Positions 55,250 to 62,919 of a stretch of DNA of 64,000 nt are shown here, one piece after another; within the stretch, counting starts at the first letter, position 1, and every line of letters begins with the position of its first letter. Origin of the DNA: Aureliella helgolandensis. GTDB taxonomy: Bacteria > Planctomycetota > Planctomycetia > Pirellulales > Pirellulaceae. The notes below the pieces were generated by a model that had not been told where the DNA came from, searched no databases, and saw nothing but the letters and a program-made list of their open reading frames with translations. Position numbers and translations under genes: made by a program. The stretch lies in NCBI RefSeq assembly GCF_007752135.1, contig NZ_CP036298.1, forward strand, positions 806,001 to 870,000. Direction: 5' to 3'.

Positions 55250-56122
55250 ATGAAATGTAGGATTTGCCTCCGCAATAATGCCCCGTCGACGGTATTGCGA
55301 TCGACTGGACGTCATTTAGTTCAAGCTGGTCTTGTCCTTGTCGCTGTATTATTTCTGTCAGCGGCAGCGCACGCTGGAGTAATGATTGATTTCGAAACAC
55401 GGCCGGATGGTTCTACGATCGGGCCTGACAATTCGGAGCTGGGACTCAATGAGGCCTACACATTTGATAGTGGACTCGAAGTTACTTTTGGTTTCGATAC
55501 CAGCGTAACTAATAGTCAAAGAAACAACTTCACGAATGACTCTGTGTTCAGCGCTGATGAAGCAGCGAAGTTTGAGCTGAGTGGTGGTTCCGACAATGGA
55601 AACGGATTTCTGTCCAGCACGGCTAGTGGTCAGCATGATACCGGAAGAGACGCGACGGCTCAGGAGCAGTTGGGAGACTACTTTCTTAGACAGGGAGGAG
55701 GCATTGAGAATCCGAAGGGAACAGCGTTTGTCATTGATTACAACCAAGGCGTCTTAGCATTGAGCGGTGAAATTTGGGATATTGATTCAACCCAAAAAAA
55801 CAACAATCAGAAGTACGAGAGTTGGCGAGTCGTTGCTTATGGAGAGGACGATTCGTATGTTGCTCACGTTGACAGCCCTAAGGGGATACATCACAGCAAG
55901 AACGGTTCACTCGATAGCCTGCCCTGGGTGTTTTCCGTCGAAAGTAGTGCGAAATTAATCCACCAAGTCGTGATCCTGTACACTGGTTCCGCTACATCTG
56001 TCGGACTTGCCTTCAATAATTTCAATCCAACTCAAGCAGCACCACCTGTGGCTCCTGAGCCCTCTTCGTTAATGGTGTTTGGTATGGGGGCGTTGTCTTG
56101 CATTCGCTTCCGGCGCCGCTAA
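55250..56122 (+). CDS. PEP-CTERM sorting domain protein
   Basis: 290 residues. A long N-terminal signal peptide (hydrophobic about 27-43, ending AAAHAG) precedes an extracellular-type beta-rich body opening with MIDFETRPDGSTIGPDNSELGLNEAYTFDSGLEVTFGF, a layout found in several exported planctomycete and verrucomicrobial proteins. The C-terminus is a PEP-CTERM tag: APEPSSLMVFGMGALSCIRFRRR (Pro-Glu-Pro, hydrophobic stretch, basic end), which marks proteins for an exosortase. No exosortase gene is in the window. The base composition seems less GC-rich than the neighbours. It lies alone between two repeat-rich regions. Confidence 0.85.
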   Translation: MKCRICLRNNAPSTVLRSTGRHLVQAGLVLVAVLFLSAAAHAGVMIDFETRPDGSTIGPDNSELGLNEAYTFDSGLEVTFGFDTSVTNSQRNNFTNDSVFSADEAAKFELSGGSDNGNGFLSSTASGQHDTGRDATAQEQLGDYFLRQGGGIENPKGTAFVIDYNQGVLALSGEIWDIDSTQKNNNQKYESWRVVAYGEDDSYVAHVDSPKGIHHSKNGSLDSLPWVFSVESSAKLIHQVVILYTGSATSVGLAFNNFNPTQAAPPVAPEPSSLMVFGMGALSCIRFRRR

Positions 56123-56355
56123 GCGAGCTGTTCTGAGGGACGGTCTGCGGCTCCTGATCGCTGCGGCCGTCGTCTTCTCAAATGCTTGAGCTGCGACATG
56201 TTGAGCTTATTGCACTATCGCGAGCTAGTAGGAAACCGAATCTTCGAAAACCCTGTTGGATGGCCCTGCCCGGCCAGCCAAGCAGGGTTTTCTGTTGCCC
56301 ACGTAACATTTTACTGCGTAGGGAAGATCGCTGCTCGAACGCGAGCTGGCTCTTC

Positions 56356-56482
56356 TGGGGGCCATGTGGAGTGCTGCGACTTGTCGTAGCTTTCTTACCC
56401 GGCGGCCTAGTAATTGTGCCCGCAGCTATTGTCGCTCGGAGCTGTAGCTGCCCCACGTCTGTAGGGCTTGCTGCTATTCGAG
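56356..56482. repeat. 125-base direct repeat, copy 1
   Basis: Starts with TGGGGGCCATGTGGAGT, then the hairpin GCTGCGAC-TT-GTCGTAGC, TTTCTTACCCGGCGG, CCGCAGCTATTGTCGCTCGG and GTAGGGCTTGCTGCTATTCG. The second copy 250 bases downstream differs only at a few positions, mainly in the stretch after CCCGGC. Confidence 0.9.
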
Positions 56483-56562
56483 CTGGACGGGATTGGCATT
56501 GGGCTGCACTTGAAACACCAGCTCGGTGGTCTACGTGCACCGCTTCTGGGCAGCCCAACATA

Positions 56563-56634
56563 GCGATGACAAGTCATCGCACTCCACATTGTGGTGGCCC
56601 CCTGTTGGGGCCATGTGGAGTGCTGCGACTTGTC
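56563..56634. repeat. Inverted copy of the hairpin unit with an altered stem
   Basis: GCGATGAC-AA-GTCATCGC (56563-56580) is a perfect eight-base hairpin followed by ACTCCACAT. Read on the other strand it is ATGTGGAGT plus a stem, the same unit as in the direct repeats, but the stem bases differ from GCTGCGAC/GTCGTAGC in a compensating way. With the start of copy 2 it also forms a larger palindrome ending at 56634. Confidence 0.8.
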
Positions 56635-56730
56635 GTAGCTTTCTTGCCCGGCTCCTGGTGAGTGTGCCCGCAGCTATTGTCGCTCGGAGCTGTAGCTGCC
56701 CCGCGTCTGTAGGGCTTGCTGCTATTCGAG
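56606..56730. repeat. 125-base direct repeat, copy 2
   Basis: Nearly identical to copy 1 at 56356-56482. It ends six bases before the stop codon of the leftward methyltransferase gene, so any transcript of that gene runs straight into it. Confidence 0.9.
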
Positions 56731-56735
56731 TTGGG

Positions 56736-57788
56736 TTAGGCTTTCGTTCCGATGAGTAGGCTGCCGTGGGCGGGGACTTGGGCTATGTGGGCTTCTGCGA
56801 GCAAGCCGGCTGATCGCATCATCGATTGGTATTCGTCCAAACGGAAGCAACGTCCCTCGCAGATGGAGAATAGCATGGCTGAGTAGGCGGCGACGGGACG
56901 GGGGCCGGTGGAAACCGGGGGAGAGCCGGGGGGAACTGAGTTCAGAAACGCGTCCAAAATAATGGCACGTCCGTTGTTGGAAAGTTGCCGTGCGTAGTGC
57001 TGGACCAATCTCTCAGCATCGGACGCATTGTAATCGTGCAGTATATTGGCCAAAAGAACGGTATCGAACGCTCTGGATGCTGTGAAAGTGTGAATGTCGC
57101 CATAGACGAATTCGACCCGTTCGCTCAGCCCTGCCGCTTGAGCATATTCTTGGGCTACCGCCAGCGGTGGCTGACGATCGACGATAGTCGCCGACAGCTG
57201 AGGGTGTTTTTCAAGTAAGGCTAAGGTGTACAGGCCGTGCCCCCCACCGATGTCGAGCAGGTGAGTGGCGGTCGATAGGTCGAGCTCTTGAGCTACAAAC
57301 GGCGCAACGTTCCGGGCTCGGGCTGCCATGGCTCGCGTGAGTGCATCGGACGTTTCAGGATCGTCCAAGGCGGATGGCCCACCTTCTTCGTGAAAGACGA
57401 ATGAGATGTCGCCAGCCGGTGCATCGTGCTTTAGGCAGGCGATCATGTTCTGCGCGTCCGCGCCGAAGGCCCCCAAGCCGATGTAGCCGCGCAGGTTGAA
57501 CTTTGACTTGGGCGACAATTTTTCACGCCCCAGTTCTGTCAAATCGATTTGCTGGTGACTATCGACATCGAGCAGTCCCATGGAACGCAGGCCCGTTAGC
57601 AATACATTGGCGGAGCGTTCTGGCAACTGCAGGTGTTGGCGCAGTGCTTCATAGGCGAGTGGACCGTCGTCGAGGGCTTGTCCCACGTCGAAGGCTGTCG
57701 TTCCGGCTACCAGCAGCAGCGATAGCTTGTCGGCCCGCAGATCGTCCAGGATTTGCGTGGGGTCCAACTCGGGGGATTCAAAGTGCAT
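56736..57788 (-). CDS. SAM-dependent methyltransferase with dimerisation domain
   Basis: 350 residues. An N-terminal winged-helix-like dimerisation domain (about 1-90, KLSLLLVAGTTAFDVGQALDDGPLAYEALRQHLQLPERSANVLL) precedes a class I methyltransferase domain with the SAM loop HLLDIGGGHGLYTLALL, VDRQPPLAVAQEYAQAAGL, GDIHTFTASRAFDTVLLANILHDYN and GRAIILDAFLN. This layout is shared by O-methyltransferases of secondary metabolism and by CrtF-like carotenoid hydroxyneurosporene methyltransferases. The substrate is not readable. The HDYN in place of HDW is a small variation near the active-site region. The gene is followed by repeat copy 2 and is preceded on the same strand by the WD40 operon, 162 bases away. 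Confidence 0.85.
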   Translation of the reverse strand: MHFESPELDPTQILDDLRADKLSLLLVAGTTAFDVGQALDDGPLAYEALRQHLQLPERSANVLLTGLRSMGLLDVDSHQQIDLTELGREKLSPKSKFNLRGYIGLGAFGADAQNMIACLKHDAPAGDISFVFHEEGGPSALDDPETSDALTRAMAARARNVAPFVAQELDLSTATHLLDIGGGHGLYTLALLEKHPQLSATIVDRQPPLAVAQEYAQAAGLSERVEFVYGDIHTFTASRAFDTVLLANILHDYNASDAERLVQHYARQLSNNGRAIILDAFLNSVPPGSPPVSTGPRPVAAYSAMLFSICEGRCFRLDEYQSMMRSAGLLAEAHIAQVPAHGSLLIGTKA

Positions 57789-57950
57789 GCTGCTGGCCTA
57801 GTGTTGGTTCAGAGTGTTGGCTGTGTCGACGCGAGGGAAGCGATTCTAAGGGCTCACTCGCTAGCTGAGTAGCCAGCTCTTTAGCGGCAACTGCGACGTC
57901 GAAGGCGCGGCCAAAGCAATGCCTGCGTTGCACCCAACCTTTTTGCGACG

Positions 57951-59081
57951 TCAACTCTGCTTGATCTGGTAGCGTTCGAGGTAGCCAAAGTTCGGGAACT
58001 TCCCGTCCTTGCGTCCCGGTTGCCCCTGCATGCCGGCCAGATAGAGCACATCACCGGCCGGGCTGAACAGGGCGGTGGTGATTCGCATGCCGGTCTTGGC
58101 TTGACCGACAAGTTGTCCGTCTTCTTGGCTGAAGATGCCGGTGTTCCAATTGCCACCTCTGAGGCGACCAGCCATCGCAAAATACTCGCCGCTAGGATGC
58201 CAAGCGAGAGTTTCCATCAGGCCCTCACCAGCTTGGTCGGACACCGTCTCTTGCAGCTTTTCAACGGGAGACTTCTGCCATGCAAAGCGTTGCCACAATT
58301 GCTTACCGTTGCCAGCCATGGGATCTCGCATGTCTCCCATGCCAGCTGCGTAGAGCGATTGGCTATCGGGAGCGAAGGCGACTGCGAAGATTCCTCCAAT
58401 GTAGCAATGGCTCTTGATGATGCCCCAGCTCGTGAAGGAAGGCGTTCGCCACTCGGCGAGGCACTCGCCGCTAGTTACGTCCCAGACCGCTAGATCACCC
58501 ATGAGATTTCCGGCAGCCAAATATTGGCCGGTTGGATCGAAGGCAACGCATTGCACCGAAGGAAGCATGGTGAATTCGTGTTGCGTTTCACCGCTGTGGG
58601 CATCGACGACTCTTATTGTTGGTTCGGAACTCTCGAGCGGCGAGTAATCCTCAGCGCCGGTTAAGTATTGACCTGTTACCGATGCAAGTCTGCGCCGATC
58701 GGGGGAGCAGGCCATCTGCCATGACCAGAAGGAGTGAAGGTTTCGATCGAGTCGCGGCGCAACCAGTTTTGCAGACTCAGAAGCCGCAGTTGATTCAGCA
58801 GGCTTGGACCGGAGGGCCCGAATCTGGAGTTGTCCATCGAAGCCGGTGGAGGCGACTTCGGCATCTTGCTCCAGCAGGGCGACACTGGAGACGTAGCTCG
58901 CATGTTGTCCGATGCACTCCGGCACCGGCTTGGCTTCGTGATCGTCGCGAGCGGGCAATGAGAGTTCATAGACTCCATCCAGGCAGGCCGCATAGACTCG
59001 CTGCTCGTCGGCGGTGAGTGCGATATCCTGGATGCCCATTGGAAAAGAGTAACGGCCGGTTTTTTCAAGTTCAATTTTCAT
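57951..59081 (-). CDS. WD40 repeat protein
   Basis: 376 residues without a signal peptide. Several beta-propeller blades are visible, each with the usual spacing: YVSSVALLEQDAEVASTGFDGQLQIRAL, VQCVAFDPTGQYLAAGNLMGDLAVWDV, FAVAFAPDSQSLYAAGMGDMRD, LAWHPSGEYFAMAGRLRGGNWNTGIF and ALFSPAGDVLYLAGMQGQPG. WD40 propellers are protein-protein interaction platforms. The gene starts 7 bases after the DUF1501 stop, so it is the last gene of a DUF1549-DUF1501-WD40 operon, a gene order common in planctomycetes. As the other two are exported and this one shows no signal, its place of action is unclear. Confidence 0.88.
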   Translation of the reverse strand: MKIELEKTGRYSFPMGIQDIALTADEQRVYAACLDGVYELSLPARDDHEAKPVPECIGQHASYVSSVALLEQDAEVASTGFDGQLQIRALRSKPAESTAASESAKLVAPRLDRNLHSFWSWQMACSPDRRRLASVTGQYLTGAEDYSPLESSEPTIRVVDAHSGETQHEFTMLPSVQCVAFDPTGQYLAAGNLMGDLAVWDVTSGECLAEWRTPSFTSWGIIKSHCYIGGIFAVAFAPDSQSLYAAGMGDMRDPMAGNGKQLWQRFAWQKSPVEKLQETVSDQAGEGLMETLAWHPSGEYFAMAGRLRGGNWNTGIFSQEDGQLVGQAKTGMRITTALFSPAGDVLYLAGMQGQPGRKDGKFPNFGYLERYQIKQS

Positions 59082-59088
59082 GGTTTGC

Positions 59089-60438
59089 TCACGCCAGCAG
59101 TTCTGCGATGGGGGCTGTGTCTTGCTCTACACGGTGGAAGGTGGGGAAGCCTGGAAGGTCGTAAGTTTCATGCGGGTCGATCCCCAAGGCGGCGAAGATC
59201 GTTGCGAAGAGCTGGCGTTGGTTGACCGGTTTGTCAGATACGGCGACACCATCTTCGTCCGTCGCGCCGTAGACAACTCCGGGACGAAGTCCACCTCCGG
59301 CCATGGCCATGCTCCATGCTTGAGGATAGTGATCCCGGCCGCGGGCATCGTTCAGAAAGGGGGTTCTACCAAACTCTCCCATCATCAAGACCAACGTATC
59401 GTCGAGTTGTCCGCTTTGTTCCAAATCAGAGATCAGGTGGAAGATGACTCGATCGAGTTCGGGAACCAGCATCTGGTGGGTCTCATGATTGAACACATGG
59501 CAGTCCCAGGGCATGCCGTTAGCAACCATCACAAAGGTCGAGCCGTTTTCAACCAGGTGTCGAGCCAGCAAACTGTGCATCCCGAACGTTCCGGGGCCAT
59601 AGCGCTCGCGATCTCGCTGCGGGAGGGCCGCTAGGTCGAACAGGGGAGCGGCTTGCATTAGACCGTTCACACGCTCAAAGACTGCGTTGTAGGATTCTAC
59701 GGCTGCTGTCCGATGGTCATTCATAAACTTGCGGCTCAGGAACGAACGCAGAGCTTCACGGTCCGCGTGCTCGAGTTCGCTCAGTTCTTCGGGGCGAATG
59801 ACGTTATCGAGTCGGTATTCTCCACCGAAGCGTACCGGCCCATATTCGGCTCCCAGCCATCCGGCCCAGTTTGCCGCCTTGAACGATCGGAACTCGTTGC
59901 CTTCCGGACACGGATCAAGGAGGACAAATTGCGGGACAGGGCTGTCGAGTTGTCCCAGCTGCTGGGCAATCACCGATCCAAGAATGGGACGAGTGAAGGG
60001 AGGGCGTGGGCCTTCGCCACGCGTCAGCATGTCAATGGCTTGGAAGTGCTCGCCTGGTTCGGTCGACATGGAACGCACGACGGTCAGTTTATCCATGATG
60101 GTAGCGCACTTGGGCATCAAAGAGCTGACGTGCACTCCTGGAATGCAAGAGGCCATCGAGGGGAAGGGGCCACTGCTTGGTCGTCCAGGTTTTGGGTCCC
60201 AGGTTTCGAATTGACTGGGCGCCCCGCACAACCACAGTAGGATGCATCGCTTGCCCCGTCGCTGCACCGTTTCAGCGAAGGCCGGCACACTGAACAAGCT
60301 TTGGAAACTAGCCACGGAGGCTGCTCCAGCCATGCTCCCTTGGAGAAATAGGCGGCGGTGCAATTGATGATCAGCGCACCCAACTTGGCTGCCAGACTGG
60401 CAAGGGGCTGAGTTTTGGTGGGATTCCGAGCGTTTCAT
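59089..60438 (-). CDS. DUF1501 domain protein, Tat-type signal
   Basis: 449 residues. A twin-arginine signal (LHRRLFLQGSMAGAASVASF, Arg28-Arg29) precedes the DUF1501 body: CILLWLCGAPSQFETWDPKPG, GVHVSSLMPKCATIMDKLTVVRSM, NGMPWDCHVFNHETHQ and the family end LVLMMGEFGRTPFLNDARGRDHYPQAWSM with AGGGLRPGVVYGATDEDG. It is shorter than the paralog at 8922. The gene sits between the DUF1549 gene (24 bases upstream) and the WD40 gene, in one operon. Confidence 0.93.
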   Translation of the reverse strand: MKRSESHQNSAPCQSGSQVGCADHQLHRRLFLQGSMAGAASVASFQSLFSVPAFAETVQRRGKRCILLWLCGAPSQFETWDPKPGRPSSGPFPSMASCIPGVHVSSLMPKCATIMDKLTVVRSMSTEPGEHFQAIDMLTRGEGPRPPFTRPILGSVIAQQLGQLDSPVPQFVLLDPCPEGNEFRSFKAANWAGWLGAEYGPVRFGGEYRLDNVIRPEELSELEHADREALRSFLSRKFMNDHRTAAVESYNAVFERVNGLMQAAPLFDLAALPQRDRERYGPGTFGMHSLLARHLVENGSTFVMVANGMPWDCHVFNHETHQMLVPELDRVIFHLISDLEQSGQLDDTLVLMMGEFGRTPFLNDARGRDHYPQAWSMAMAGGGLRPGVVYGATDEDGVAVSDKPVNQRQLFATIFAALGIDPHETYDLPGFPTFHRVEQDTAPIAELLA

Positions 60439-60462
60439 AGGAAATGGTAGGTCTTGAGACGA

Positions 60463-62754
60463 CTAGTGATTGAAGCGGAATTCGGCACTGGTTAGAAGAG
60501 CCCAAGCTAGCCCTTCAATTTTTAGCTGTCGTGCTTGGCTTGAGGGCTGGGGGGGCGGAACTCGGGGCGATGGTGGCCGCTCGATCTTCTCGGTTAAGGC
60601 TGACGATTGGTCTGGGGCTGGATTTGCCGAGCTGGGGGAGGGAGAGGCTTCCAGGTAGTTCGTGCACTCGGAAACTTCCTCGTCGGTAGGGTGGCGACCC
60701 AGGATTTTGACAAATAGCTGCGTCACAACTTCTCGCGTCTCTGAGAGTTGGCTGACCTGGGAGAGGGTATTCGAGTGTTCGACGGAGGCCATTTCTTGGA
60801 GTTGGGGGCCGTTGGTGAGCCACAGTCCTTGGGAAACGTTGGACAGCGATTCCTCGGCCAGTACATCGGGGAACAGATTGGCAAACGCAGTCTTCCGGTC
60901 GAGCGTATCCCAGTGCTCGGGATGTTTTAGATCCAGGGCTACCTGGAACGATTGGTACAGCGATTCGGCGGTTAGCGGCTTGGCCAACGCCGAGGTAAAC
61001 CACTTGGGATCGCTCGACGCTGTTAGAGAGGAATCGAGTTGATAGGTGCGACTGAGAGCCATGGAACGCAATAGTCGGCGAAGGTTGTAGTTCGAATGTT
61101 CAAAGTCGCGCGCCAGCCAATCCAGCAGTTCCGGATGACTGGCGGGGTGGAACGAATCGAGGGCGTTGACCGGGTGGACCAAGCCGCGCCCGAGCATCCA
61201 ACCCCACATGCGATTGACCATGGCTTTGGCAACCAAGGGGTGTCCGGAGAACACCTCTTCAACGAAGGCCTTGCGTCGCGAAAATTTGGGAACTTTGGGC
61301 TCGGCACTCTCTTTGCTGTGCGGTTCATAGAGGTCGTCGCGCTCCTCTTCTTTTTCACCTTCTGCAGGCCGCGCCTCGGGAAGTGGTTCCGTTTGCAAGA
61401 AGACGAGTCGGTTGGGGGAGGATTGTCCACGCAGGTTCGCAAACTCCGAGAAGCCACCGATGGCAGCTTCGGCAATTCGAGGGCCCTGCGGCGTATCCAC
61501 GTTTGTACTGCGATTGAAGAAGGCGACGAGCCCCCAGTAATGTGCTTGTTTAATTTCGTCAGCCAGTGGATGGTCATGGCACTGGGCACAGTCGATTTGT
61601 ACACCAAAGAGATCTTTGGAAATCGCTTCGGCAATATCCTGGTGCTTATCCTTTCGCGAGTAGAGGTACCACACTGCCCCTCGATCGAGCTCCGTTTGGG
61701 GACGGGCTTCCAGCATCGCTTGTGCGACTTCGTTCCATGGCCGATTTTCTGCTATCGAATGGGTGAGGAAGTCAAACCAGCCGGAGGACTGGCGGCGTTT
61801 CACTTCGCGATCTGAAGTGCGCCCAATCAGAATCGCATCGAGCACGGTTGCTAAATGGCTGGCGTGTTCGTCGCTACCCAGCAACTGGTCAACGAGTTGT
61901 TCACGTTTGTCGAATGCGGTCGAAGCAAGGTAATTTGCTCGCTCTTGCTGTGTGGGGATCCGCCCCACAAGGTCCAAATAAACACGGCGAACGAACGACG
62001 CGTCGCTCGTCAACTTCGTCGGTTGGAGCTCGTTCGCCTGCCACGCTGCCTCAGTCGCTAGATCGATTACCTGCGACGGGTTTAAGCCCAGCGGTAGTCG
62101 TTGCAGGGCCTGGCCGGTCGTTTCGCCGTCCTGCTTCTGTTGAGTGGGAGAAGTTGGCGAGGGAGAGTCGAGCCAGTCTTCGGGAAGTGATGCTGAAGCG
62201 AAGAGCGTCAACCAGCCCTGAACCAATTCGATCTCTGCATCGGTCAATTGCCCCTCAGGCGGCATGTGCCCCACGGCGTCTGGCAGCAATACCGTCAGCA
62301 ACAGGCTCTGCTCGACACTTTGCGGATCGATGGCTGGACCACTCAAACCACCACGCAGCAGGCTGGCGATTGTTTCCAGCTCGAGTTGGCCCGAATGCTC
62401 GGAAGCACGGTGGCATTCAAAGCAGTTTTCCACCAGCAGCGGTCGGAGGCTCTGCTCCCAAATCGTTTCGAGTTTTGCTAAGTCAGGGCCTGGGGCGGAC
62501 GACGTAGCCGGAAGCTGCGAATCCACGCTGGGCTCTTCCACTTCTTCGGCTGGCAAGATTGCTGGAGGCGTTTCGGGATCGCCGGCTGGATCCGTGTCTC
62601 CTGGCACTGTTTCGGCTGCCAGTGTCTCGGCTCTTGAGATTTCCGAGGAGACTTGGCTATAGCCGGTGCTAGGAGACGCTACGAGCCAGGGCAGCACGAG
62701 GAAGGTGATTGCACAGGAATAGCGTCGGAGAGACCGCGTAGGTAGGGCTTGCAT
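60463..62754 (-). CDS. PSCyt1/DUF1549/DUF1553 cytochrome-type protein
   Basis: 763 residues from ATG 62754. A longer frame from 62811 lacks a signal. A signal peptide (about 10-31) is followed by an acidic, Pro/Glu-rich linker and the domains in the usual order: planctomycete cytochrome with heme site ENCFECHRASEH (about residue 110), DUF1549 (about 210-420) with IDCAQCHDHPLADEIKQAHY, and DUF1553 at the C-terminus (FVEEVFSGHPLVAKAMVNRMWGWMLGRGLVHPVNAL, NLRRLLRSMALSRTYQLDS). The extended N-terminal linker is not present in the paralog at 10428. A short Ser/Pro-rich insert near the end (about 720-740) is also unlike it. First gene of the operon. Confidence 0.92.
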   Translation of the reverse strand: MQALPTRSLRRYSCAITFLVLPWLVASPSTGYSQVSSEISRAETLAAETVPGDTDPAGDPETPPAILPAEEVEEPSVDSQLPATSSAPGPDLAKLETIWEQSLRPLLVENCFECHRASEHSGQLELETIASLLRGGLSGPAIDPQSVEQSLLLTVLLPDAVGHMPPEGQLTDAEIELVQGWLTLFASASLPEDWLDSPSPTSPTQQKQDGETTGQALQRLPLGLNPSQVIDLATEAAWQANELQPTKLTSDASFVRRVYLDLVGRIPTQQERANYLASTAFDKREQLVDQLLGSDEHASHLATVLDAILIGRTSDREVKRRQSSGWFDFLTHSIAENRPWNEVAQAMLEARPQTELDRGAVWYLYSRKDKHQDIAEAISKDLFGVQIDCAQCHDHPLADEIKQAHYWGLVAFFNRSTNVDTPQGPRIAEAAIGGFSEFANLRGQSSPNRLVFLQTEPLPEARPAEGEKEEERDDLYEPHSKESAEPKVPKFSRRKAFVEEVFSGHPLVAKAMVNRMWGWMLGRGLVHPVNALDSFHPASHPELLDWLARDFEHSNYNLRRLLRSMALSRTYQLDSSLTASSDPKWFTSALAKPLTAESLYQSFQVALDLKHPEHWDTLDRKTAFANLFPDVLAEESLSNVSQGLWLTNGPQLQEMASVEHSNTLSQVSQLSETREVVTQLFVKILGRHPTDEEVSECTNYLEASPSPSSANPAPDQSSALTEKIERPPSPRVPPPQPSSQARQLKIEGLAWALLTSAEFRFNH

Positions 62755-62919
62755 GGTGGTGGGGCAAGGAAGGCGGAAGGATGTGGGGAGGAAGGGCTGT
62801 CTATTATACACGGTTTTTCTCGCGACGAGCGTGGTTTGTGCAAAGTTGAGCGGAGGCTTAAGAGGGACGCTGCTAGCCGAGCCAGGCTGGCCCCATGGGC
62901 TTTCAATGTTAGATCCGTT

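Larger units (their letters stand above)
56123..56735. other. Intergenic region made largely of repeats
   Basis: 613 bases between the PEP-CTERM stop and the stop of the convergent methyltransferase. Two direct repeats of about 125 bases and an inverted hairpin unit fill the right half (listed separately). The left half shows no supported gene. Confidence 0.6.
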
